64,000 nucleotides of DNA from Tetrahymena elliotti 4EA (lineage: Eukaryota; Ciliophora; Oligohymenophorea; Hymenostomatida; Tetrahymenidae): positions 434,001 to 498,000 of the forward strand of contig JH720303.1 in the NCBI GenBank assembly GCA_000231825.2, read 5' to 3'. Of the stretch, positions 50,056 through 63,764 are shown one piece after another. The translations under genes were made by a program, and so were the position numbers. The notes below the pieces were generated by a model, which worked only from the letters and a program-made list of their open reading frames with translations, made no database searches and had not been told where the DNA came from. Positions within the stretch are counted from its first letter, which is position 1, and the number at the start of each line of letters is the position of its first letter.

Positions 50056-50709
50056 TTAGAGCTATGAATACTTTTTTTGCAACTAATAAATTCTCTTCGA
50101 ACTATATTTCGCTCAGTTTTCTTTCGAAACCAATTTTTGTTTTTTAATGAATTTTCTACTTATTTTTTGCTTATTTATAATTTTCTTTCAATTAATTATT
50201 ATATTAATATAAAAAATCAAATGAAAATCATGACTCTTATTACACTAACTAATGCATGATTGAACAGAGTAAAAAGCAAAAAGGCAAACAAGAAAACAAG
50301 CAAAAAAACTAACAAATCAATAAAGGTATTTAGTAAATTTTACACAATTCAAATCAAATAAAAAAAGAAGTACAAAAAAGAAGGAGCAAAGCTATTCAGA
50401 AAATATATTAATATTATTTGTATTTGATTAATCATTGACATGTATTCTGCTTAACATAATGTGTTTACATTATCCTTTATTTCATCTTACTGATTAAATA
50501 TTAATTTTAAATATAAATTTATTCTTCTAAACTTAATCAAAATAAATTATTTTTTTCTCAAGATGAAAAAATCTTAAAGTAGATTTACAATTTTGCATAA
50601 AAAGTAAAAATCATTATTTTTATTTAATTTGACAATTTTATTTGATTCACATTAAATAATAAATTTAATTGAAAAGTTTATTTATTTTTTAAAAGTAAAC
50701 GATCAATCA
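50056..50709. other. Intergenic region
   Basis: Spacer between two minus-strand genes, with an A-rich run of CAAA-like units near 50275-50325. No gene supported. Confidence 0.55.
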
Positions 50710-53700
50710 TCAATTATTATTTTCTATTATCATTTCATTATTTTTTTATTCTTACAAAAATATTTCTTACAATTTTTCTAAAAAATCACTGAGATCATTT
50801 GCTTAAGGGTTGATTGTTCTAATCTGTTTTTAAATTTAAAGTTTTTCTTCTAACAGCTGAACTATTTCTTAATAGAAACCAAAGCAATTAAAATTATAAT
50901 CAGTACAATTATATTAAAGAAATTCATCAATCTCAGATGCAAATTATTTAAATATACCAAAAATCTAAATTAATTAAAAAAAATTACAACAAATTTATCT
51001 TAAAAATTAAATTACAGCTGAATTAGAGGAGACTGATGCAATAGGAATATCTACCTCTGTTGTAACCTTGCTTTGGTTATTTACATTTGACAATATTTCA
51101 AGAGTTTCTTCATTGAATTTTGTTCTGAAATTTATTTAATTAATTTGTTAAAGTAGAGTGTTTAAAATGTTTAAAAATAAATTAATGAATAAAATAATTA
51201 AATAAGTAAATAGCTACTTAATATCTTAATCAAAGAAGCAAGCTATGTCTAATATAGTATTTAAAAAATACTTGAGATATTTTTTTTTAATTTCTTCTAA
51301 GAAGCTAAGTTCAAAAGGAATACTACCTGTTTCCTTAAATTTTGTAAGAACTTTTAATATTTTCTTCATTATCAAAGTCTCAATTTCTCTAATAGTTTCT
51401 TAGCTCTAGCTCTAGAATACAGAAAATAGATTTTTATTTAGTATTTATTTATCTAGTACTTCTCTCACAATTTTTTATATTTCTTTAGTTTGTAAATGGG
51501 TTTGGTTTTCATTTTTGAGTGTGATGAAATCCATTTAATCAATTTAAATAAAAATGTAAATAAATGTTCCATACATTTATTGCTATGCTACTTTATCATT
51601 CTCTAAGAATATTACATTTTCTTTTTTCTCATCTGTTTTCTAAAGAATTTTTAATACATCTTTATTAAGTGTGCTAATCTTCGTAATCTTTTCCATATCA
51701 TCTTTGTTATAATAAATAAATTTGATTTATTGAATATCTCTTATCAAAGCATTGATATATTTTGTCCGAAAGTAATCATTCATTTTTAAGTCTGATGGTT
51801 ATTTTTAATAAATCTGCTTCTTCAAAGATTCTCTAAGAAATAATGAACACTTTTCTTCAAATGAAATCTAATTTTGAAATATTCTGTAAAGTTCTATTTC
51901 TTTTAAATAGAGTGCCAGTTTTAAAATAAAATTAGTGTAATTAGATTTTAAACAAAACTTAAGAATTGGTTTGTAGTCAACTCTAGATTATTTTAGCATT
52001 TATTTTAGCACTATAGCTTTTTATAAATCTATTTTTTCTAGACTTAAGTCTTGTTAGGCATTAACAATAAATAATTAATTCCAAACTAATATTATCTGAT
52101 TGTTAAAGAAAACATAATTTTCATCAACGTGTTTTTATATTTAAGAGCTTTGAGTTAATATAGATTTCTAGTCTTAGCCCTCATCTTGATATATCAATTT
52201 TCTTAAAAAGTATATAATTCGATTGAAAAGCTTAATGCTTTATGTATGATTACTATCCTTTTAAAATGTATCAATAATACATTATTTTAATTAAGGAAAT
52301 AATTAATATGGGATGAATTTGTTTAAATATCTATTTTTTTCACATTAAAGTTATTTTTATAAATTCTTAATGACTTCTTTAATTATATCAAGCTCACTTT
52401 CGTAATTTTAATTATCTTATTATTTAAAAACTTAAATGAAGACACTTGTTTTTTAAAGAATTTATAAGATATCAAGCTATTTTTATGAAAGTTAGTCTTT
52501 ATTCTAGCTACTCATCAAGTTAGATTGAACAATTCTTTCTATAAATATACTTAAGTCTTACAAGTAATCACTTAAGCTCTGCACCTCTCTACCTTCATAA
52601 GAAGTGAGTAGTTTTATGAATAAATTTATGATTGCCTGAATAATAAATTTTTCAAGCAAATACATTTCACCTAATTTTTAATTGAATAAATAATAATTTT
52701 TATTTGAAAAGAAGTTGATTGATTTACTTTCAAGAAGAGTTTTGGAGTGCTTTGAATTCATATCAAATTTTAAAATTTTATTATGTGCACTATGCAAACT
52801 CAAGAATTCCGAAAATGTGAGAAAAATTAAGCTATATCTATTTATTAGTAAACTACAGTCACTTCTCTCAGAGATTATTTCACCCATAAATAAAGGCTTT
52901 TCTGAAATCATTAATTTCTAAATTTAATCAAAAGAAGTTTATTGCTAATTATGAAATTAAGAATTCAAGACACTTCCAAGTAATTTGAAGCTCATCTAAA
53001 TAGTTTTTTTGTTCGGATGTAGTATTTTATTTACTTTTTTCATAGCATCTTGACTGAATCTTTAAGATAATTCAAAAAATTTTAAAAACTTCAAAAAATT
53101 TAATTTTATTGAATAGAAATTTATTTAAAAAATAATTACAGTTAACTGATGAATTCAATTATATTTTTTTCAACAGCTGCATTGATTTTTATTATGTTAT
53201 CATGAACCTCTTACAGTTTTTTATGCTTTTATTGATTTGTTTTATATTTTAAAGTAAAATCATCATCACTGTCATCATCATCTTCTGATTCTATCTTATT
53301 ATTTTAATTTTTTTCAAAGATATTGTAAGGATGGTTATTTTATTATGTCTATATAGTGTTAAGGTGAGCTTACGAAAAGTCTATTGAGTTATTCTACGAG
53401 TCAATTAAGGTATTATTTTTTTATACACTGCCAAGAATTATTTTTGATGCTTCTTGTTTTTTAATATTAGAAATAGTTTCAGAATTTTAGTTCAAACTTA
53501 CAGACTTGAGTATATCCTTTGGATATTAGTATAGAATGTAAAATATTTAAAATACAAGATATCTAAAATTGGGATTAATGATTTGATTAGGATTTAACAA
53601 ATTAATCAAATTGCTATTATTGTTGTTAAGAAAATTATTTATAAAAAGTTTAGCAAATTCATCTGATTTAGTTATCATCTACCTCATTTGATTAAATGCC

Positions 53701-56700
53701 CAAAAAACTGTGTACTCTATACCATCTCTATGCTTTTAAATCTGAATTTCCATTTATTTATTTTATTAATTATTTTTCTTGTTTATTAAAGAAGAGGTGC
53801 TATTTGTGATAGCTTAATTAATTGAAAGTTTATTATATTTCTCAATTAAGAAATTTAAAATATTGCTTGTCATTGCTAAAATATCATCATAAGAGCTGCT
53901 TGTTTCATTATTGTAATTTTAAGGATTTTCTAAGCTCTTTATAAAATTCATATTAAAGCAGTGCAAAAAAGTTCTAGCCATGTAAACATTTTCTATAGGA
54001 TTTCCCACCAAGTTTTTGGTTAACTTTAAAATATTTTGTATGAAAGTTTTATTTGATAGATCAAGATTTTTAATAAATACTTTTATCATCAAAATATCTC
54101 TCAGAATTAAAATTTAATCTTTTTTTTACTGACTCTTCCCTATGATACTTTAAAATGAACTCAACAATCTCTTTTAGCCAATAATATCTCTTAGTTTCGG
54201 CTCTTCAATAAAATATCTTTAAAGTATTTCACTTGGATATTTGAGTAAAAATGCACATTACTATATGAGCTATTACTAAGAGTCGTTTTAAAACTTATTT
54301 TAATTTGAAGAGGTTTGATTATTATCAACTAGAGTGTCTTTTTTAATTTTTTCATCTTCATTCTCAATTTCTTTAAATATTTGCATGTATAATTCATTTA
54401 ATAATTCTAACTTATCTTTGATATTTTGTTAAATTGATTCAGAGACTTTCGACATAACTTTGATAATAAAATCATTGTTTATTTCGATTTAAGATACAAA
54501 AGTAGTATCTAATAAAATGTCTACAACTCTATCTGCTCTCTTATTAATATCTATTAATTTAATCAAGGCTAAGGTCTTTTCATTTTAAGAAAACATATCT
54601 TAGAAAATACTAAACAGATGAATAGGAGTTTGCTCAAAAATTAATTTTGTAATATTTGATTATCCATCTCTCTTTGTCAAAATTTTTCTTAAATTATTTA
54701 TGAAGACATCTTTTTCTGTTACATCTTCTGCATAAAAGAGATGATTCAAAAAAACCATTGAAAAATCTAAATTATCTGAATTAATTGAGCAAATATTATT
54801 ACTGTATTACTAGAAATACCTTTCAGAAACTACCTGGTCATTAGAACAATTAGTAAAAAAATTTAAAACTTATTCAGAATCTGAAGCAAATTAATTAATC
54901 TATCTCTCTAAATCTAAAGAATTCTTATTTAATTATCTACTCATCTCGGAAAAAATTACTATTTGATTTGAAATTTCTGGTAGAATATCTTCATTTCTTT
55001 CATGTATTTCTTGAGAAACAAAGTTGCCTTTTTATTGCTTGCATTCTTTTTTAGGTGTGATCTTGTTAGGTACTGTACAGTCCTCATCATACATTTCCCT
55101 CTCATCAATTTCTGTTTCAAAGTGATTTTGTGCTTCATTTTCTGGATTTTCAATATGAAACTATTCATTTTCTAGTAAGTGAATGATGATATTGAAAAAT
55201 ATAAAACCTAAAAATTTATAGCAGTTCATAATATAATTTTTGTAAACAAACTAGTAGTAGTATTATTTTAGTTCTTCATTTTACAATCCTATTGCAAACA
55301 AATAAAGTAGTTAAATTAAATACATCTTCTCTTCATTGACCACCTTGTTCCAGAATATTTGATTTTTAAGGATGCAAATAAATTCTTTCTTAAATTTTTT
55401 GATTATTTCTTCATTAAGTTTTTCATCCTATTCTTAATTAGCCTCCACTTTTTATAAAAGCTATAAAAATTTATAATCTTACTATTGCTTATAAGTTATT
55501 GTAAAATTATATTCTTTAAAAACTAAAGCAGCCTCTTCAAGTAAGTTATTGGTTAAATTACATGTTTTAGGAAGATTTTTTGCAACAGTTCCCCTAATTT
55601 CATCTAACTGTTATATTTTATAATATATTAATTGTTATTTATTTTATATGGCCTTAACAAGCTATTGTTCAATAATCTTGAGGGCTTGATAAGATATATG
55701 CTACTAATCAGAATCTTTATTCTGATTTTATTAAATCTGTCTCTTCTAAGTTTTTTCTTAAACTTTTTCAACCATATACTTCGTATAAAATGTTTTCTAT
55801 TGTCTACAAAAAAATTAAACAATAATGAAAGTTAAATAATTTTATTCAAAAATTACCTCTTTATTTTTTGGGTTGTACTTTTCTTGCCTTAGCCATTCTA
55901 GTCTCTTTTATTTTGATATCTACTTTAATCTAAATTTTGTTCATTAATTATAATCAAGCTAGAATCTTAGTTATCCTCATTTTGGAGATTTTATTTACTT
56001 TATTTTTTTCTATTACTTTTAAAAAACATTGTCTTATTAGCAAAAAGAGAGTCTTATTCGTCTACCATAGAGTATATAGATTCATCTTAATTAAAAAATT
56101 ATTATTTATATTTAGATGATTAATCTTTATATTAGCCTTTTTAAAATATTTGAACTTGAGTTGTTATCTTACGTTACTTGATAGGGTCGTTTTAATTATT
56201 CTTAAATTATCTTTTGTTTCTTAGAATTTTACTCTCCAAAACAATGATATTTTTATTGCTTTTAAGTTTTGACTATTTTGGATCTTACTTCTACTTTTTT
56301 TCTTGCTTTAGCATTTTAACAGCTTTCTCAACTTTTATCTATTTTTTCTTTTCTTAGTAAAGTTAATAATTTACATCATTTTCTAGCAAGAGCTATTCTG
56401 TAAAATTATGCAACTTTGCTTTCTTTTCTTTTCTGTTAAAAATTTTGTTTCTTTGAGGTTTTATCTTTTTTTAATTTACTGCTTCATTCAAATTGAATTC
56501 TAACTCTCTTTTGAATTTCTTTTAAGCTGTAATATTTTATTATCTTTATAACTTTTCTTAGATTTCTAAGTTTTATGATCGGCCTTAGATTTCTTAATCA
56601 ATTAAGTCTCTCTTGCTGTTATTTTCTTGAATATTTTCTCTAGATAAAGATATTTTTTTATCAAATTCAAAAGGATTAACACTATTTTCATCAAAAAATG

Positions 56701-58191
56701 AATATTAAGAATTTCCATTCAGATCTATTTTATTTTTACTGTTTTGATTTTCTAATTAATCCTCCAAGTCAAAATCTTTCATACCTGTAAATTTAGGCTT
56801 ATTTGCTAATTTATTTGGTTAAATAAATGATTCTCCTTCACAACCAAAATCATATTTATCATCAATATCATTTATATCTTTTTCTTACTCTTATTAACTC
56901 CAAAAACTAAATTAAGAAATATTGTCATCTGAGCTCATATTTATATCACTTAAGTCAGCTATTTATATCATATTCTACTAAACTTCTATATCCTAAAATT
57001 GTCTGTTAACTCCTGGGCATGTAATATTATGCTTATCAATTTATTATTGATGCTATTGCTATTTATTATTCTTACTAAAACTTAGCTCTGGCTCTGAATC
57101 ATACCCTTCAAAAATAGGTTTCTAACACTAAAATTACATTTGTGATCTTCTTTTTTTTGCCTATTTTTCAAATTTATTTCTCTTTTCTTCATCAAACCTT
57201 TAAAATTGTATGTTTGGTTATTTGTTTTCAAGATCTTCTGTTTCCATTTCACCCTCACTTTCTTGTATGAAATCATACTTTTTCGTTGACCTTTTTTGCT
57301 TGTTTTATTTTTCTTCATTTTATTAATCAAAAGCATTTTAATTATTTTTATTTTAATCATTCTCCTTTGCTTAGTTAAGAATTTTAACTACTAAACAGGG
57401 GCTTTCTATAATTTCATCAATATTTCTCAATGGATCTTTCCTCAGAATAGCTATTCATTAAAATTTTAATATAATAAAGCTGTTAATTATGTAAATTTTT
57501 TACGTGCTTTATTAAATGCTGAATCTTATTCTAAAAAAATGAGTATTTGCTCAATTCTTGGTTTAACTCTTGATAATATATCTGTATAATCTACTCCTAT
57601 CTTTTATTATTAAGGATTAATTCAAATAAAAAAACTAAAATTTTTAGGTACAATTTTGCATATCTGTTCAATAACTTCATTAGAAAGTTTTGTGCACAAT
57701 TAATTTGCTTCTTCAGTTATGAATTTTTTGAAGTGATTAAATTCTCTTTTGAAATCATTTTCATCTGAAATATCTACATTGCTCATTTTATTATTGCTTT
57801 AGCTTAAAATTTTCTTTAGATTTTATTCATAATTTTCTGTTTCCTTTTTAAAGTACATATTTTATCTTATTTGATTGTACTTTTAGTAGCACATTAATCC
57901 ATTTTTCCTATTATATTTTAAGCTAAGAATTCCCCAAAAACCTTTTAATTCTTAGATTGGAGACTTAAACAATTTATAAAGCATTTCAAACAATCTAAAA
58001 ACTTCTTTATCACTCCATGGATCATTTTAATTAAAATTCTCAATAGAATTGTTGAAATAAATAAAAAAAAGATTTGGATTCTGATCAAAATTTTTCAAAA
58101 CAACTTTATGAATTGGTTACCAGTTCAAATTTATTTATTTAAAATTATATAAATCACAAGATAAATCTTCTTTATTATATTCAACATCCAT
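50710..58191 (-). CDS. Unrecognised 2366-aa protein, probably nuclear
   Basis: Seven exons; introns 57601-57651, 57451-57503, 55804-55856, 53060-53139, 51125-51217 and 50965-51015, each 50-95 nt and each restoring frame. The N-terminal ~200 residues look folded (DPWSDKEVFRLFEMLYKLF, LKGFWGILSL). Then DPLRNIDEIIESPCLVVKIL and a long Lys/Asn/Gln/Asp-rich disordered part with basic clusters (KKFKREL, RNKIFNRKEKKAK) that could be nuclear targeting. From about residue 760 onward mostly helical (ALKIIEQQLVKAI, MYLIQLLYLFAIGL, KTLALIKLIDI), reminiscent of HEAT/ARM-type solenoids, with an acidic DDDDSDDD patch near 53265. I do not recognise the family; a large nuclear scaffold is an inference only. 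Confidence 0.85.
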
Positions 58192-59198
58192 TATTACTAC
58201 CTGCTAACCTTTAAAATTAAAAATTTTTGTTTCCTTCTTTGTAATATTAGTATTATATACAACTTTTTTTGCCTTCAAAATTAATGTTAAAGCCTACTAT
58301 CTATATATTTTAATCAATCAATTAATAACTTTATATATTAATTTTTTATAATTCGCGCAATTTTCAAAAAGGATTAATATCCTTTTTGATTAATTAAATT
58401 GAAAAATATTATTGTAGAATTCATTTAAAAAGATATTGCCTAACCGCAATTATTCATAGATTGTATCAGAAAACAATCCATAAATTTATTAATTCAATTT
58501 TAAATTAGAATCTACAACAATTTTGATCAACAAAGAAACAAAAATCTAACAATAACTTTTTTTCTACAAAATCTAATTCTAAAAAATGAAATTAAAAAAC
58601 AATAACACAAAAAATCAAATTAATATTTATTATTTGATCCAGACTAACCAGACTAGGATCTGAGTGTGTTTATTTATTCAAATAATGATACAAATCTTGA
58701 ATATGAGTTATCGTATTATTAGACTTAAATTCTTTTAAAATAAAATAATTTTAATTGAGCTTAAAAAGATGAGTGGGTTTTTTCTTATTGATTTCATTAT
58801 TAAAATATTTTTATAATTAAATCACTTTTCAATTTATTTTTTGAATATTTAATCATTGATATATTTTTATATTTATTTTTTTTATTTTTTAACTTGATAA
58901 AAGATTTGAGTATGTATGAGTTATTTATAAACTTTAAATTGCTTTAAAATAAAATAAGTTTGATATGATACAAAATTAAGTTAAATAGATTAAAACAATA
59001 AATTGCTAAAATATTAACATTTTTAATACATTTTAATATTAATTAATAATTTTTTGCTCTATTTTGAAATATAAATTTAAAAATAAATTATTAAGTTTTT
59101 GTTGGTAGTAAATTAATTGATTAATTAGTAGTGAGACATCTTTATTATTATAATTTGAAAAATCTTCATTATATTAAAATTATTCATTCAACATATGT
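58192..59198. other. Intergenic region
   Basis: A/T-rich spacer between two minus-strand genes. No coding or RNA gene seen. Confidence 0.6.
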
Positions 59199-62100
59199 TC
59201 ATTCAATGTTTTAATGACTATGGGCATGCCTTATATTCTTTATGTAACTTTCCATTCCATTTTGAAAGATACTGGTACTGTTATTGTTGAAATTTTGCTG
59301 ATTGTTATTGTTATTATTTGAGACTTCGCTTATGCTCATAGTAACATTATTTACTTTGTTTTCCCAATTTAGTTTGATCTAATTCAAGTTTGTAAATAAA
59401 AATCCATTTTAGCAGAATATTGCTCTTGGATTAACTATCTGCTTGCGCATCTCATTTTGTTGGTCTTGATCTTAATCTTGAGGATGTTCGTTAATTTAAT
59501 TTTCAATGATTTTTTTTTCATTTTTTGGACTTTAGTTTTAATTTCCTTAATATTAGTTTTGGGTTAGCTAAATTTAGCTTTGAGAAGCTTGATTTTGGTT
59601 TTAACTGGCTTGATTTTATAAATAGATTAAATTTGTGGGTGGAGATAAATCATGAGTAGGCTACTGTAAGCTGTATTCATTACTTTTGGTAGTATTTATT
59701 TTTTTAAAATTAAGGCCAGTAGAAAAATTCTCAAAAAATATTTAGTTAATTTAAATTTATTCATTTTCTTATGAATTGCTTGTGAGCTTATCTTCTTTAT
59801 TAGGAGCTTAAAAGAACATTTTATTTTTGAAATGGTAAGAATTTTTGTAAATTGAATTTTTGTTATTTCCTTCATCAAATGAGATATTATTACAAAATGT
59901 TGCCTCGTTCATAGACGTGTTAAATTCATTCATTTTATTTTCCCCTTCTTAAATACTCATAGAGTTTAAATCAAAAGATTATTTATTTGGCATTTCATTA
60001 TTAAAAGGGGTAATAGCTCTTTCATCTTTATGATAACATTTTTTTATAGTCGCAGAATCAATATTGGAGTGGGAATTTAAATTGAACTGTTTTTCTTCTT
60101 CTAATTCATAGTTTTCTGGAGTTCTTTAAGGACTATTGGTAAACTTTTAATGGAAGAAAGTACTTGGTCTTGAATGAGCAGCATTTTAGTTTCTCGATTT
60201 TATAAAACCTGGGGTTGATAAATCATCTGATTTTTTGCTTGTGTTTAGTATGTAGCTTGGTAAAAGTAGACCTTTGCTATTTTAATCTGCAACTTCACCT
60301 CCTTATTTATACACCTCACCTATATTATTTGACTTTTATAACCCAAAACTTAAAATTTAATTTGAGGCCACACCAAACCCATTTTTAGGAGATACTCTTG
60401 GGGTTTATGCATTTAGCATAATATTGTTTTAACTCTTTTGGCTGATTCTATCTTAACTCACTGCTTCATTATTATTTTGCAATTTTTTAATATTTTGGGC
60501 AGCAATGACTGGACTAATTTAATAAATTGATTTTTTTGTAAAAGAATTTTCAGTCTTTTATGCATTTAATGGGTTTTATTTAGCTCCTTACTATTCTTTT
60601 TAATCTGTATTGATAGGACTATCTAATGCTTCAGGTGTAAATGGAGAGGATTTTAGTTCTCGAGTATCTAATGAGATATTATAGCTGCTATGATTTATAC
60701 CAGTGAAAATAGATTCAGCCAATTTAATCTTTTTGTGCATTGAAGATATATCTAAATCTACTGAAAAGGGTTTCTCTTTTTATCTTAAATTGTTTGAAGA
60801 ATTTGGCTTTTTTTAAGCAACAAAAAAACGAGAAACAACTCCTTTAGGTGTGTTCTGTTTCTTTCTTATTGATCTATTGCTCAAACGACTAGAGTTAGAA
60901 TCAGGTAGATTAGCACTGTACCTTGATGAGTTGGCTGAGTTTTTTCTAGATGGTATTTTTTTGTTAATCTTGTTTGTAGAATTTGGGTTTAAGTGCATAT
61001 AGATTGAGACATTATCTGAATCTAGTTCTTCGTTAGTTTATATTGGTTTCTTAATCTTTCTCTTTCTAAATCTTTTATTGATCTTGTAATTAATTCTTTA
61101 CTTCATTTTTATTTTGGTTTTTATTTCAGGACTTCTACTTTTCTTAAAGCAATCCTTCAAGATGGAAGAACCATACAATATGTACTTCTCAAACAGCAAA
61201 TTGTTGGGCGTTTTATTTTAAGAAAGATTGTTTTGGTTGCTTTATCCAGATTAATTGTTATTTTCTACATTATTTTATTATTGGTTTTATACTTATTATG
61301 TCATTTGATCAACTTATGAAAGATTTTCTGCATTATTTTTGTGTTGAGTATTATTTTAGAACTGCTCTTAAAATTTTTATTTTTTCTTTAAATTTTAACA
61401 AATAGAATCATCGCAAGAAGCTCCTTAAGCTTCATCTTCTTCAACAGGTATTTCTAATGGTTGCAAGGAGTTTTTCTTTTACTTTAAACTCTCATTATCC
61501 ATTCTACTGATTCTTCTTTTGTTATTTTACAGATCATATTCATTCTCAATATTGATCAAAGTGTGAGGGTTATTGAATTGAATTAAATTCCAATCTGCTT
61601 GAAATGATTTTCTTTCCGAATAAGCTTATGTTGTCATTTGATTAAATTAATTCATTGTTTACTATCCACTGGTTACATTTAATTAGCTTTTACTATTATC
61701 TAAAAAACCTTTTTTAGCAGCATAGCCTGCTATGGTAATCTATTTATTTGATTGTTCGTCAGTTAAATCTTCAATGCGAGAATGAGACTTTAAAAAGAAA
61801 TTTTAGCTTTGAAAACTTTTATCTCCATTTTAAAATGAGAATTATGCATTATTATTACCATTTAAATGTGCACTCGATTTTTCAACTTGCATGATACAGG
61901 TTTGGGAAGTAACAGGTAAAGAGTTGGATAATTTTGGTTTTTTGTTGCAAGATTCAATTTAATTTGCCTATTTTTGATTAACCTAGCCTGCCTCCTATTC
62001 ATTTTAATCACTTGATAAGCATTTTTTATTTCTAAATGATGATAATTGATGATGTTTAATATATGAAGTTGTATTTATTGCATGTTATTAATTTTAAGCT

Positions 62101-63764
62101 TTTTTAGAGCCTGAATTCAAATGAATTAATCTTTTTATGGATTTTTGATAACTAGTTTAGGATAATTTTATTTTGTTAGAATATTAGAAATTGCTTTAGC
62201 TGCTGCTTTAAGCTTTTATTTACGGAGTTGAGTCTCCTGCAACAGAAATATTAGAATTTTAATTCTTCTAAGTTCCTTATTTTTTCATGAATCTTTTAGG
62301 GCATATCTTTTTCCTAAATAAGAATAATATCACTGCTAACAAAAAAATGACACTGACGACACATATTATGATGATATTTGATGATTCAAGCTATGATTAA
62401 CTTTAACTTGTGGATTCAGTTTTATTTTGATTCGTGTTTAAATTAATACTCTAAATATTTCTTTATGTTTATCTAAATTTAATATTTACAGCATAATAAT
62501 TGCTTGAAAGAAATGTTTATTTACCATAATTATAGAATCCAAATAATATAGTAGGATTAACATGAAGTTCTTTAAAAAATTTATTATTTTCATAGTTTAA
62601 TTTATAATTTTGCACACTTTCCCAAGGGATAGTGATTTAAGCTTAGTCAGTTAGCTGAATGTCTTTTAACAAGGTAGTCTTATCTATAAATTAATTAAGT
62701 GGTTGTAAATTATCTATTGAGAAGTAATTAGTAAATATATTTGGGGTGAAGATTTAATCTATCCCATAGAATATATATGAGAGTGAAATATTATGAAATA
62801 AGCTTTTTTAAAAGGTTAGAATAATGTCATATCCATTTTCATATAATTAACTGTCTACTTCTGATCTGCCGTTTATTTACTAGGTCATAAAATCGGATCC
62901 AATATCCAAAAATTAATAAATCCACTGTTCAGTTTCAATTGAAGATAATTCTTAAATGAATTACCTTAATTAAATCTGATCACCAGAAATTTATTGAAAA
63001 CCCCCAGAACCTTTTTCATAATTTTCAGTCAGTAATATTTTATTAGATATAGCATTAGCATACAAAGAGCAATCTAAATCAAAAAAATTTTTTTCACACA
63101 CACAAACTTGCTTTTTTACAGGACAGTCTTTCACTTCTGGTAAGCATTGCATCGGACATTTATCCTCACTCATTACTATTTTAGAAATCTCAATGCTATA
63201 TTCTAATGCTTCTTGAGACTGTTGATACATTTTGCTTTATAAGTTAATGACTCCTATTTAAACCTAAGTCCTATTATATTTTTTAAAGCCTGAAGCTGGT
63301 ATTAATAGAGTGTGTTGCCTTTTTTAACTTAGAAAAGCGCTATAATCAATCAAATCGTAATATTCTATCAAAGGCGGAAACTATTAAGGATCAAAATTAT
63401 CATATAAAATTTAAAAATCTTAACTGTTGAAGCTAAATAGCACTGCCATAAAAACATTTTAATTGCAATTGTACTATTCACAGTATATTTCTTTTTAATT
63501 CTCAAAACCATGATTTTATGAAGAAGAGTAATTATATTGAAATGGGTTCTTTAAAGTTATTTCAACCTAAATGTATGTTTAGCTCAATACATTTTGAGTT
63601 AGAATTGTATCTAGTTAAACTTCAATGCTAAATACTGAAAGATTTGACAATTAGTGTTCTGTGTTGTTATACAAGTTAAGATAAAACTCTGTGTTGATTG
63701 ACTAAGCTAATATTTAAGGTACTATAAAGAATAGGAATAAAAGCAGCGCGGATTAAATAAACAT
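59199..63764 (-). CDS. Single-pass membrane protein with Cys-rich ectodomain and long cytoplasmic tail
   Basis: Intronless, 1521 aa. The start at 63764 gives a clear signal peptide (MFIQSALLLFLFFIVPQILA, cut probably before QSINTEF). The ectodomain (about 20-460) has several N-x-S/T sites and a Cys cluster at about residues 193-225 (CPMQC...CP...CVCEKNFFDLDC), of which the CVCxxxxxxxxC part is EGF-like. One hydrophobic helix at about 463-485 (NIIIICVVSVIFLLAVILFLF) is followed by RKKICPKRF, a stop-transfer sequence, so type I topology. The ~1035-residue cytoplasmic tail is Ser/Asn/Gln-rich with a basic cluster near residue 890 and many Ser-Pro/Thr-Pro sites. Looks like a surface receptor or sorting receptor; no known family recognised. 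Confidence 0.87.

Noticed and set aside
55628..55835. Frames of 64 and 67 codons on opposite strands
   Set aside because: Both overlap the real exon of the 2366-aa protein in wrong frames.
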